Source: Larkinella soli (GTDB lineage: Bacteria; Bacteroidota; Bacteroidia; Cytophagales; Spirosomataceae). Taken from it: DNA of 64,000 nucleotides. Positions 50,901-59,900 of this stretch are shown here, piece by piece. How positions within the stretch are numbered: the stretch's first letter is position 1; each line of letters starts with the position of its first letter. The translations under genes and the position numbers were made by a program. The stretch covers positions 404,470 to 468,469 of the forward strand of contig NZ_QTJY01000003.1 in assembly GCF_003703975.1 (NCBI RefSeq), read 5' to 3'. Under the pieces are notes generated by a model. It did not search any database. It had not been told where the DNA came from and worked only from the letters and a program-made list of their open reading frames with translations.

Positions 50901-52786
50901 CAGCGAACACCGAAGCCGGCGGTGGTTTCCGGCCGGACCTCCCTTTCCGGCCCGACAAAGCCGTCCTCCCAGACTGCCATGCCTTCACATTGCGAGGCCT
51001 TTAGCATCGTCGACTCACCCCTGGCAAGCGGATTGCGGTCTGCCGACAGGGTCGGGGCCGCCGGTGGTGAGCAGGGGGGCTTCTCTACCCGACGGACTTC
51101 AATGCGGATCTCGGCCCAGTCGCTGGCACAGTCCTCCTGTCGGCATTTGACCCGGTAAGTGACCGACTCGCGGGGCGACACATCCCTCCCGTTTTCCATC
51201 TGACCGTCTTCCCAGACCGGGGTTCCTACGCAGCCGTCCACTCCCAGATGTACCCATTCTCCGGCCTGAATTTCCGTACGATCGGCGTGTATGCGGGGGG
51301 CAGCCGGCGGGGTGCAGGGCGGCTGGGGAGGGGCTGTCACCTCAATACTCACCCGGGACCAGTCACTGGCGCAGCCGTTCTGTTCACAGCGGACACTGAA
51401 TGTGGCCGTGGTCTCCGGCCGGACTTCCCGCTCCCGGCCCACAAAACCATCTTCCCACACCCAGGTTCCCGCACACTGACCCGCAATTAGCCGGATCGTC
51501 TCTCCGGTTACAATGTGGCTCCGCTCCGCCGTCAGCACGGGTGGGGCAGGCGGAGTGCAGGGCGGTTGCGGACGCTCCTGCACCTCAATGGTGGTGCGCG
51601 ACCAGTCGCTGAAACAACCGTTCTGTTCACAGCGAACCCCGTAGGTAGTGGTGTTTTCCGGGCGGACCTCCCGTTCCGCCCCCCCAAAACCATCTTCCCA
51701 CACCAATATGCCTTCGCATAGCCCGGCTCTCAGGACCGTCGATTCGCCACGAAGCAACAGGTTCCGGTCGGCCGATACGGTCGGCTGAATAGAGAGCTTA
51801 CAGGCAGGAGTGCCTCCCGGTTGAACTTCGATTCTGATTTCAGCCCAGTCGCTAAAACAACCGGCGCGTTCACAACGCACCCGGTAGGTTTGGCTGTTTG
51901 CCGGGCGGACATCCCGGGCTGCACCCCTACTGCCGTCTTCCCAGGTAAGATTTCCTTCACAGGAACCCGCCGTCAGATGAATCCATTCGCCCTGAAGGAG
52001 GGCCGTACGGTCGGCCGTCAGGGTGGGAAGCGGAATGGGTGGGGCACAAGGCTGGGTCGGAGGATTCGCCGGCGGGGGTTCGCCCGGCGGAGGAACAGGG
52101 TGATTTATCTGGTATTCCTCCTTCTCCGCGTCCCGGATCTGCTTCCAGATATCGCTGTTCCAGAGGTCATTTGCCGTTGTGGAAAAGGAGCTTCGATACT
52201 CTCCTTCCAAATCCTTCCCCTGCCCATCTTTAGGCACCAGAACATTGCGGCTGAACGTAAGATTTCCATTCAGCGTCAGGCCGGAGAACAGACCACACTC
52301 CAGCCGCAAAGCGGTATTTTCATTCAGGATAAAGCGAAAATCCGGCCCGAGGCCAAAATCGGCCGACAGCCCGGCATTCAGGAGAGGAAGGCTCGCGTTC
52401 AGCGCACCGCCCTTCCACGGTATTTCGATATCACTTTTCCCGAAATACAGGACCTGGCTCGATTCCGGAATGATCAACCGGGACCCGATGGTAAACTTTA
52501 CACCGCTCGCTGTCGGAGTCATGCGCAGCACCGTGAGGTCGAACACCGTTTCGCCGGAAGCTCCGTTCCGTTGCAGCCTAAGGGTAAAAGGCGGTTCAAT
52601 CAATGCCTTATTTAAAAAAGCAGCGGCAATTTCTCCGCCCGTAACGGGGATGATTTCCCCCCGGGCGATGGCTTCCTCGATGGCCGTCGGAGTCAATGCT
52701 CCATCCGAAGAACCGATCGAATCAAGGCCTTGACAAACCAGAGTCTGAACAAAAAGGAGGAGGAACCCAAGTACACGTTTTGTCAT
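47999..52786 (-). CDS. Giant secreted WEDG-repeat (Ig-like) protein, 1595 residues
   Basis: Signal peptide MTKRVLGFLLLFVQTLVCQG. Residues ~25-230 are a unique N-terminal domain, followed by a Pro-rich hinge. From ~245 to ~1190 there are eleven repeats of ~80-85 residues: Pro-rich start (CTPPAPP), ADR or AERS, RGES/TGE, the core VWEDGF.G..REVRP.TT..F.VRCE.NGC.SDW, and .IEV. Two further degenerate units follow (LIWDDGSRLRERQI; LVWYSDVSISP), then a ~200-residue C-terminal region with no recognisable T9SS tail. The Cys pair per repeat and the β pattern suggest Ig-like modules of a surface fibre. Its ATG overlaps the stop of the upstream lipoprotein gene by 4 nt. Confidence 0.83.
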   Translation of the reverse strand: MTKRVLGFLLLFVQTLVCQGLDSIGSSDGALTPTAIEEAIARGEIIPVTGGEIAAAFLNKALIEPPFTLRLQRNGASGETVFDLTVLRMTPTASGVKFTIGSRLIIPESSQVLYFGKSDIEIPWKGGALNASLPLLNAGLSADFGLGPDFRFILNENTALRLECGLFSGLTLNGNLTFSRNVLVPKDGQGKDLEGEYRSSFSTTANDLWNSDIWKQIRDAEKEEYQINHPVPPPGEPPPANPPTQPCAPPIPLPTLTADRTALLQGEWIHLTAGSCEGNLTWEDGSRGAARDVRPANSQTYRVRCERAGCFSDWAEIRIEVQPGGTPACKLSIQPTVSADRNLLLRGESTVLRAGLCEGILVWEDGFGGAEREVRPENTTTYGVRCEQNGCFSDWSRTTIEVQERPQPPCTPPAPPVLTAERSHIVTGETIRLIAGQCAGTWVWEDGFVGREREVRPETTATFSVRCEQNGCASDWSRVSIEVTAPPQPPCTPPAAPRIHADRTEIQAGEWVHLGVDGCVGTPVWEDGQMENGRDVSPRESVTYRVKCRQEDCASDWAEIRIEVRRVEKPPCSPPAAPTLSADRNPLARGESTMLKASQCEGMAVWEDGFVGPEREVRPETTAGFGVRCERNGCAGEWTRITIEVQQPPPPPPLPPCTPPAPPVLTADRSSISLGENSLLRVETCEGSLVWEDGTSVLSREVSPQITSVFRARCEGDGCNSDWAEITVTVTALPPPPCSPPAPPAVWADRSSILRGETVSLHADACEGTVVWADGYFGSNRAVSPPETTLYNARCERNGCAGDWSRVSIEVTAPPQPPCTPPSPPTVWADRSSIQRGESTRLNADQCPGTVLWEDGIVGGSREVNPQETTTYRVGCERDGCRSDWSSVKVEVQQSSSPCIPPPGPFVSPDRNPIGRGESTILRTGPCEGVLVWEDGFAGTDREVSPQETTIFRARCERNGCASDWTVVTIEIIPPCSTIAVPTVSADRTIITKGESVHLSAGNWDGMLVWEDGAQEPTRLVGPTVTTTYRVRNRRGACWSEWGEITIIVNETPPPCTPPPAPEMWSDKNRVNAGDIVYLVVGKCEGEIEWEDGYAGAERNEPVYTSKSFRTRCRANGCFSDWAEVNVEVMPPAEYILTGVAYGPSFSNSANCDPYICNPLNLYTEEGEFRYGSIVYTSSRGNSNAPRSFFTLTSGRWLHVNGEGRIDQMGDCGRTMECPQPPVIEGGNEVFLRLGQSQVFKATCSSGELIWDDGSRLRERQIVGSTTTTYTVRCERPCCPEAVTTLTVHGAKKPEICFVPPPVISSNKTHVCEGDFALLEASGCEGRLVWYSDVSISPVGEGATISVNHSGNYSARCEVGENCTSDPSNGISILVTGVPAVSIAQIQISRNRFVLTANSTQSIDQYEWTTGETGPSIEVSNQNGLTYGVRGISMGCAGNRANTTLPADITIVPVENIRLSYPVTMQEEVCQWWISSSAYSLYSDRDYLSISAPAYKNAMAEPLERGYYKIDGRNQWIFIDNGQVVQIGYCSSGPPPLEPAPPFNLPSYPQNLVETPIESDPIFLQPNYYDPTLTSPWVDINPAYQWSGAKPWEEI

Positions 52787-54024
52787 CGGTGGTAATCAAA
52801 TTGAGCGTCGAGATCGATCCGGTAGGCGGGTTGATTCTGGTCGGGGGCCAGCACAAGAGCCACTTCGTAAAGACCGGTGGCCAGTTCGGCGGGAAGCTGC
52901 GCGGTCAATTCATTCCGATCGGCCAGGTAGATGCCGTTCAGCACATAGGAACGTTTCGCGCCAATGAGGTGAACCTGGAAAAACCGGGCCGGAAACGACT
53001 TGAACCGAACCATAGGAAAAATCAACCGGCGGCCCTCCCGAAAAAAGCCCTCGGCCCGGATGCTGCGGTCGATAAAAGGAAGGGCACGATCATAAATTCT
53101 CAGGCGGAAGCCGGTTTCTCGACTTTCCTTCCGCCCGGATTCATTTCGAACGGCCACGGAATACACTCCCGGCAGCAACGCATCCGGAAGTTTTCCCACC
53201 AGGCCGCCGGCACGAAGCGAAGCGGCCGTTACATTCCACTTTTTTCCGTTGCCTTCCAGAACCAGAGAAAAACGGGGATTGGTTCTATCGCCTAATACGG
53301 CCTCCACCGAAAGCGAATCGCCGGGGAGCAGATTTTGGTGAAAAAGCCGTACAAGGCGTGGTGCGGGCACGGTCACCTGAAGATAATCCGGACAGAAGGC
53401 CGACTGCCGGCCTACCGAAATCCGGACGCGGTAGCGGCCCGGCGGAACGGAAACCGGGATCTTCAGATCAAGGCGCGTAGAGTCGACCCACTGCACCGGA
53501 ACCGGAGTCGACTCGTCGGCGGGGTTATTCAGATCGGCCCGGATGTTCAGCGGAAAATCTCCGAAGTGACGGCCCCTCATCCGGACCGGAAACCCGGCTT
53601 CGACCGTATCCTGTTCAATGGTCAGATTTTCCGGCTCAGGCGGATCTTCCGGAATCACGATAACCCGGTAAATCACCCGGTTTCCGTCGGGGCCGGTGAC
53701 AGTATACAGGACCGGACGGCTGAAGTTCCGGACCGCCCTGGAAGCCGGCACGATGCCGGCTCCTTCGCTCACCCGAATCAGAGGACGAACCTCTTTCAGG
53801 ACCGTGCGGGCTGGAACCGTCAGCCGAATTTCGAAGCGGGCCGAGTCAAGCGTAGTATTCAGAGCCGGAATGCTGTCGAGTCGGAACTCCAGGATCCGGC
53901 CCGTACCCAGCGCCGGCGGCTCCTCTCTACAAGCCGACCAGCCCGCCAGCAAAACGGCCGGACCCAGAGAACGAAACAGCGTATGGTATAAACGGAAAGA
54001 AGATCGGCGGGGAAAAAACAGCAT
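52783..54024 (-). CDS. Surface lipoprotein with DUF5018-like and TIG-like domains
   Basis: 413 residues. Signal peptide with lipobox (VLLAGWSAC, Cys ~32). Domain 1 (~35-135) is DUF5018-like and closely related to the whole mature part of the protein at 38493. Domain 2 (~140-220) resembles IPT/TIG (PENLTIEQDTVEAGFPVRMRG ... RYRVRISVGRQSAF). Two further β domains run to the end (LLPGDSLSVEAVL; GLYEVALVLAPDQ). It is translationally coupled (ATGA) to the giant WEDG-repeat gene, so the two are likely made in step, perhaps as anchor and fibre. Confidence 0.83.
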   Translation of the reverse strand: MLFFPRRSSFRLYHTLFRSLGPAVLLAGWSACREEPPALGTGRILEFRLDSIPALNTTLDSARFEIRLTVPARTVLKEVRPLIRVSEGAGIVPASRAVRNFSRPVLYTVTGPDGNRVIYRVIVIPEDPPEPENLTIEQDTVEAGFPVRMRGRHFGDFPLNIRADLNNPADESTPVPVQWVDSTRLDLKIPVSVPPGRYRVRISVGRQSAFCPDYLQVTVPAPRLVRLFHQNLLPGDSLSVEAVLGDRTNPRFSLVLEGNGKKWNVTAASLRAGGLVGKLPDALLPGVYSVAVRNESGRKESRETGFRLRIYDRALPFIDRSIRAEGFFREGRRLIFPMVRFKSFPARFFQVHLIGAKRSYVLNGIYLADRNELTAQLPAELATGLYEVALVLAPDQNQPAYRIDLDAQFDYHR

Positions 54025-54065
54025 GGAAAAAGGCGTTAATTCTCCATTGGACGTTCTCGCTTCTC

Positions 54066-54073
54066 CAAAGTCA
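54066..54073 (-). promoter_or_regulatory. Conserved leader/promoter element of the long lipoprotein operon
   Basis: The complement reads TGACTTTG, followed by GAGAAGCGAGAACGTCCAAT, 42 nt before the ATG. The same block occurs before the short paralogue at 38873, at nearly the same distance. Confidence 0.45.
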
Positions 54074-54334
54074 CAGACTGGGCATAAACCAGGGTGATTT
54101 GGTAGTAATACGCCGGGTCATTTCCCGAAAGGGTAACCTTTTCGTCAGGGAGGAAAACGTCGGTTCGCGGATAAGAAAACAGCCGATCCATAGTTTGGAT
54201 GAGGGCAACCCATTATATTGCGTAGTCCGGCCCGGCTCTATTCGGTGTAAAGTCCTATTTTTCAGCCGGGTTGTCATAATTTGGCCGGATTTTTCGACGC
54301 GCACCCCCGCGGTCAACGGCTCTAACGATTCGCA

Positions 54335-55348
54335 ATGAAACGAAAGTGGCTCCATTCCCTTCGCGGTATGTTCAGAAACCAGGCCATCGTCCTGATGTAC
54401 CACCGCGTGGCCGAGCCGGTCAACGACCCCTGGCAGATCATGGTGTCCCCCGAACATTTCAGCCAGCAGCTGGACGTTCTGAAGCGGAAAGCCTCGGTGA
54501 TCCCGCTGGATCGGCTGGTGAGCGACTATCGGCGCAACGCGCTGAAGCGGAAGTCGGTGGTGCTGACGTTCGACGACGGCTACCTCGACAATTTCACCAC
54601 CGTCCGGCCGCTGCTGGAGAAGTTCGATCTTCCGGCTACCTTTTTTATCACCACCGGAAAGATCGGCACCCGCGAAGAATTCTGGTGGGACGAACTGGCC
54701 CGGCTGATGCTTCAGTCGGACGAACTTCCCGCGCAATTTTCGCTGCCGGTAGGTACTGAAACCATCGGGGTGGAAACCGGAGCGGAAGCCCGGCTGACGC
54801 CCGAACTGAAACGACAGAACGAAACCTGGACAACCCAGGAAGACCCTCCCAACCGGCGCTGCGCCCTTTTTCTGGCGATCTGGGAAAAAATGCGGGCCAC
54901 CGCCACCGAAGCCCAGCGATCGACGCTGGGAAGTCTGCGCGAATTGGCCCGGTTTAACGGGCCCGCCGTTTCGGAAGGCCCCTGCATGTCGGAGGAGCAA
55001 CTGGCTTCGCTGGGGCGCCATGAACTGGTCCGGATCGGGGCCCATACGGTGACCCACCCGGCCCTGGGCGAATGGCCGGAAGCGTTTCAGCGGGAGGAAA
55101 TCCTGAATTGCCGGACCCGACTGGAAGAAATAACCGGCCAGACCGTCAACCACCTGGCGTATCCGTTCGGCGTCTATAACGAAACGAGCACGAAGGTGGC
55201 CGGCGCCCTGGGGTTCGAAGCCGCCGTCACTACCCGGGAAAAGGTGGTCGACGGCAAGTCCAGCCCTCTGGAACTGGGGCGGTTCGAGGTGGTGAACTGG
55301 GGCGGTGAGGAATTTGAAGAGTATTTACACTACTGGATAAACAAGTAA
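54335..55348 (+). CDS. Polysaccharide deacetylase (NodB-like) family protein
   Basis: A 337-residue carbohydrate esterase 4-type protein without a clear signal peptide. Motifs are NQAIVLMYHRVAEP, the metal/catalytic motif 1 VVLTFDDGYLDNF, PATFFITTGKIG, motif 2 IGAHTVTHPALG (His-x3-His), and motif 3-like HLAYPFGVYNE. It removes N- or O-acetyl groups from surface glycans. An insert of ~90 residues between motifs 1 and 2 is longer than in minimal NodB domains. The glycosyltransferase gene follows 4 nt downstream, so the two are co-expressed. Confidence 0.9.
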   Translation: MKRKWLHSLRGMFRNQAIVLMYHRVAEPVNDPWQIMVSPEHFSQQLDVLKRKASVIPLDRLVSDYRRNALKRKSVVLTFDDGYLDNFTTVRPLLEKFDLPATFFITTGKIGTREEFWWDELARLMLQSDELPAQFSLPVGTETIGVETGAEARLTPELKRQNETWTTQEDPPNRRCALFLAIWEKMRATATEAQRSTLGSLRELARFNGPAVSEGPCMSEEQLASLGRHELVRIGAHTVTHPALGEWPEAFQREEILNCRTRLEEITGQTVNHLAYPFGVYNETSTKVAGALGFEAAVTTREKVVDGKSSPLELGRFEVVNWGGEEFEEYLHYWINK

Positions 55349-55352
55349 GCGT

Positions 55353-56264
55353 ATGGCGGCTGATGAAAAGCCTCTGGTTTCGGTCATTACGGCATTTTTC
55401 AACGAGGAACGTCTCCTGAGCGAATCGATCGAAAGTGTGCTGGCACAGACCTATCCTCACTGGGAACTCTGGCTGATCGACGACGGCTCGTCGGACGGAA
55501 GCACCCGGATCGCCCGGGACTACGCGGCCCGCTTCCCGGAGCGGATCTTTTACACCGAACACGAAAACCATCAGAACCACGGTCTCAGCGCCAGCCGGAA
55601 CCACGGCATCCGGCAGGCGCGGGGAAAACTGATCGCCCTGCTCGATGCCGACGACGTCTGGCTCCCCGTCAAACTGGAAAAACAGGTGGAAATCTTCCGG
55701 AAACACCCGGACATCGCCATGATCTGCGAGGCCTCCACCTACTGGTATACCTGGGAGGACGGGAACAACGAAGACGAAACCATCCGGGTCGGGACTCCGG
55801 CCCAGGACCGGGCGTATGCTCCTCCCCAGCTGTCCGTCGCGCTGTATCCGCTCGGCAAGGGTGATGCGCCGGTGCCGTCCGGCATGATCATGACCAAAGA
55901 GTCCTTGGTTCGAAACCGCCTGTTCGAGGATTCCTACCGGGGCATTTACCAGATGTACGAAGACCAGGCGCTGCTTTGCAAGATGTATCTGAATGAAAAG
56001 ATCTACATCTCGTCGGACTCCAACAACCTGTACCGCCAGCGGGTCGGTTCGCTGGTACAATCCATTCATCAGGACGGGAAATACCACAAGGTACGCCGGT
56101 ATTTTCTGGAATGGCAGGCGCGGTACATCGAAGAGCACCAACTGAACTTCCCGGAGGTGAACAAGCTGCTGGCGGTGGCCCTGATGCCCTACACCCATCC
56201 CCTTCTCCACCGCTTTTACAGCCTGCCCCGACTGATCCGGTCGGCCCTTCGCCGGACGTCCTGA
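55353..56264 (+). CDS. Glycosyltransferase family 2
   Basis: A 303-residue GT-A fold enzyme. The N-terminus reads LVSVITAFFNEERLLSESIESVLAQTYPHWELWLIDDGSSDGST; SASRNHGIRQARGKLIALLDADDVWLP contains the metal-binding DxD. The mid-region PSGMIMTKESLVRNRLFEDS and EDQALLCKMYLNEKIY holds the acceptor-side acidic motif. No membrane helices. It follows the deacetylase by 4 nt and probably builds the same surface glycan. Confidence 0.9.
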   Translation: MAADEKPLVSVITAFFNEERLLSESIESVLAQTYPHWELWLIDDGSSDGSTRIARDYAARFPERIFYTEHENHQNHGLSASRNHGIRQARGKLIALLDADDVWLPVKLEKQVEIFRKHPDIAMICEASTYWYTWEDGNNEDETIRVGTPAQDRAYAPPQLSVALYPLGKGDAPVPSGMIMTKESLVRNRLFEDSYRGIYQMYEDQALLCKMYLNEKIYISSDSNNLYRQRVGSLVQSIHQDGKYHKVRRYFLEWQARYIEEHQLNFPEVNKLLAVALMPYTHPLLHRFYSLPRLIRSALRRTS

Positions 56265-56974
56265 TCCGGAAGTGTTTTTTTCATATCCGGGCTTCCAGCT
56301 TTTCAGTAGGAAAATCCAGAATTATGCCATAAAACTATTGTCGGACAACCTTCCGGGGTTTTTAAATCTAAAACTCCTGTATCCCGATAGGAAACCACGG
56401 TTCCTCAACAGGTTGTCGGTTTTCGGCTTCCGGAGTAAGGAAAATTGTCCGACACGCGATCATGAATAGGCAAAGATATGAGCCTATTTTGCAGTGCAAA
56501 TTTTTATAAATAAATTATAATCAATCAGTTACAAAATAAAAATTCTGTAAAAATTATGTAAACGGGCCGGTGTTTTATGCCCTGATTTTTATATTTGGAA
56601 CAAAGCCTGACAGATTCTATACCCTTTATCTGTTCTATACTTTCCGCTTTTGCAGCATTTCTGCTCCTTTTGAGTCCCACCAATGGATGAACCCGACAGT
56701 GGTCATTCCGACATGAAGTAAAGAAGTCCGGCACACGAAACCACCCCCTGATTCCTGCCTGAAAAAGCGGTATCAGGGCAAGCCAATTGTTAGAGTATGG
56801 TATCCTAAACCGGAAAGTTTGGCTTAAATATTGCCAATGATAAATTGGCCACATAAAGCTGTTATATAACCACTTACAGGCTTTTTTGTGTCCATTAATT
56901 ATCTGAGTAATAACCTTTTAAACAGAATTTTTTTAGTGCGAATTCAACGTGTTCACCGCAGACTTGGACTTATT
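56265..56974. other. AT-rich gene-free region before the 1402-residue T9SS protein
   Basis: A 710-nt stretch visibly richer in A/T than the rest of the window, especially 56490-56560. TTGTCGGACAA near 56338-56348 has its partner TTGTCCGACA near 56445-56454. The small open frames here, such as the minus-strand one at 56525-56854, do not look like proteins. The frame of the next gene is open from 56888 but reads like protein only from 56975. It probably contains a long leader or foreign DNA; nothing specific is identified. Confidence 0.4.
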
Positions 56975-59900
56975 ATGAAAAATCATTTCCTAATGCTTGC
57001 AATGCTATCGGCACTTTCCGGCAGGGCTGAACCCTTTCCGGAATCGGCGGGGCTTGCATCGATTACCCCGCCGGCGGGAGTGGCCGGTCCGGTGACCGGA
57101 AACTTCGAGGGGTATCTGGATATCGTGAATTGCAACAACATGACCGGCTGGGTGTGGAACCGGGACAAGGGGAACACCTCCTACGCCGTCGAATTCCTCA
57201 GCGGCTCCACACTGGAGTCGGCCAGCGTGGCCGCCACCGTGCAGGCCGACCTTTTCCGCCAGGATCTGAAAGATAAGGGAAAAGGCAACGGGCTGCACGG
57301 TTACACGCTGGCTTTTCCGGAGGCTTTGAAAACCAATCAGGCCCAGACGATCTGGGCCCGCATCCAGGGCAGTACCTTCGTTCTGAAAGGGGCTCCCAAA
57401 ACGGTGACCTGCCAGGGGAACGCCACCCCGGCCGCCAAACCGCAGCCGACGACCGAAACGCCCGCACCGGCTGCTCCGACACCGGCAACAACCACGCAGG
57501 CGGCCGCTACGACCACGGCCGCCCAGACGACCACGACCCAGACGGTGGTCGCGACGCCGACGGTGACGGCGGCTTCCTCCAGCACCGTTTCCTTTAGCTT
57601 CAACCTGGGCGCGGAAGCCCGCACCAGCGCCGGGGTGTTCAAAAAAGACGGCACGCTGGTACGGACCCTCTGGGGCGGCATTACCTATAAAGCCGGAACC
57701 TATACGGAAACCTGGGATGGAAAAGACGACGAAGGCCGGCTGCTGCTGGACGGCAATTACGATATCAAGGTGCTTTCCAACAACGTCACCTATACCTGGG
57801 AAGGAACCATCGGGAACAATGCCGCCAACACGACCGGAATTGGAAAGCACCGCGGCTGGAACCCGGTATCCGGCATGGTGATCGTCGGCGACAAAGCTTA
57901 CTTCTGCAGTGCGTACCAGGAAGGCAACTTTCCCCTGAACTGGTTCTCCCTCTCGAAACCGGGAGTAAATAATCCGATTCAGAATTTTAAAGGTGACAAC
58001 GGGATTACGCACGTAGCCTCGGACGGCGCCAATGTCTACTGGTCGAACGACGACCCGTATTCGAATAAAAACTTTGTGTTCGCTACCAAAGTAGCGAACG
58101 ATGCGCCGGTAACCTTCTCCGAAGGCGTTTCGGCCGCCAATGCCCACGGCCCTACCTATACCAGCAGCATCGACTTTAACAATAACAGTAACGGGTTCAT
58201 AACCGGCCTGGCGGTGCAGAAAACCGGGAAGTTCCTGTTCGTGGCGCACCGGGCACTGAACGAGATCCACGTGCTGGACAAAACCACAGGGAAGGTTCTG
58301 AAGAACATTACGAATATCAACAACCCGAAGAAAGTGGCGGTCGAAGGGGATTTCCTGTGGGTCATTTCGGAAACCAACGCGGTTAAGAAATACCCGGTCA
58401 ACCCGGACGGCAGCCTCGGCAACCCCGTCGTCAGCCTGTCCGGGCTGGAGAATCCGATCGCTTTCGGCATTTCTCCCGATCTGTCGACCATCACCGTCGC
58501 CGATGCGGGCAACAGCCAGCAGGTGAAGAGTTACTCCACCAAAAACGGTGCGCAGAGCTGGGTACTGGGTCAGGCCGGCGGGTACATGACCTCTTCCACG
58601 GTCACGAACGACAAGTTTTTCTTTACCAGCCTGGTTTCGGATTACAACTACACGTACATCTGCTACCAGCCGGACGGGTCTTTCTGGGTCGGTGACTCGC
58701 AGAACCGCCGGAGCATGCGGTTCTCGTCGGCCCGGAAATACCTGGACGAAATCATGTATCTGCCCCGGCCGTACACGGCCGGGTCGGACCCGAACGATCC
58801 GTCGCGGGTTTTTCAGGGCTACCTCGAATTCAAGGTCGATTATTCCAAGCCGCTTGCTCCCAATAACGGTTCCTGGAAACTGGTCGCCAACTGGGGGTAC
58901 GTACCGGCCAATTACAACGACCACTACGAAATGACCAACGTGGTGACCCTGAGCAACGGCCGAACCTACTGCCGCCAGCGAAACACCACCAACACGAAAG
59001 GCGAAATTTTTGAACTGGTACCCAACGGCATTCTGCGTCAGACCTCTACCACCGGGATCACGCTCGGTTACCAGATGGCCCCCGACGGCTCCATGTACCG
59101 GCTGATCAAGACCAACGGCGTACAGCAGTGGGGAAAACGGACGCTGACGGGCTTCGATACCAAAAATAACCCGATTTATACGGCGGAGAAGATCATTCAG
59201 TCGACGGATGAAACCGACGGTTCGAACCCGGATTACGACGGCGTCTACACTTCTCCCAATGCCATCTCCAGCTCTGGAATCTACATCTCATTCGACGGTG
59301 ACGGCTCCAATACGAACAAATTCCACCTCGGCGGCATCAAGGCCGGAGAAAAGACCTGGAAATGGAAGGCGGCCTACTCGACCCACCCGGAATACGAAGG
59401 GGTGTTCCCCCCGGACGGCCGTTTCGACGTCGGAAACGGCATGGGGCCGGATCATAAATATGCCGGAAGCGTGGCGGTTACGCTCGACCGGAACATCATC
59501 TGGGGCTATCATGGTGAATTCTGGAAAAACAGCCAGACCAATAAGTGGAATCACTTCTATGACAACGGTCTGTTCGTGGGGCAGTTCGGAACGACCCGCC
59601 CGCAAACGAACGGCAGTATAGCCGCGGCCGAAATGGCCGGTAACTCCTTCTATGCCTCGCTGATCAGACTGCCGGACGGCCGCGTGTTCCTTTACCACGG
59701 AGAAGAAAACGACCACAGCGGTCTGCATCGCTGGAAAGTGGACGGCCTCAATACCATCCGGGAGCAGACGATCCCGGTAACGTTCACGACCCAGAAAGGA
59801 GGGCTGGCGGCCTATTATTTCGAAAGCGAAGACCTGAACAACATGACGCTGAAAACCAGCCGTCTGGACGCGCAGGTGAACTTCAACTGGGCTACGGCCG

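Noticed and set aside
56525..56854. 109-codon minus-strand open frame in the AT-rich gap
   Set aside because: No motif, no start context and no conserved neighbour; composition fits non-coding DNA.
57420..57590. ACG/GCC-rich low-complexity DNA as a possible microsatellite
   Set aside because: It is in frame and encodes the Pro/Thr/Ala linker of the T9SS protein, a normal interdomain feature.
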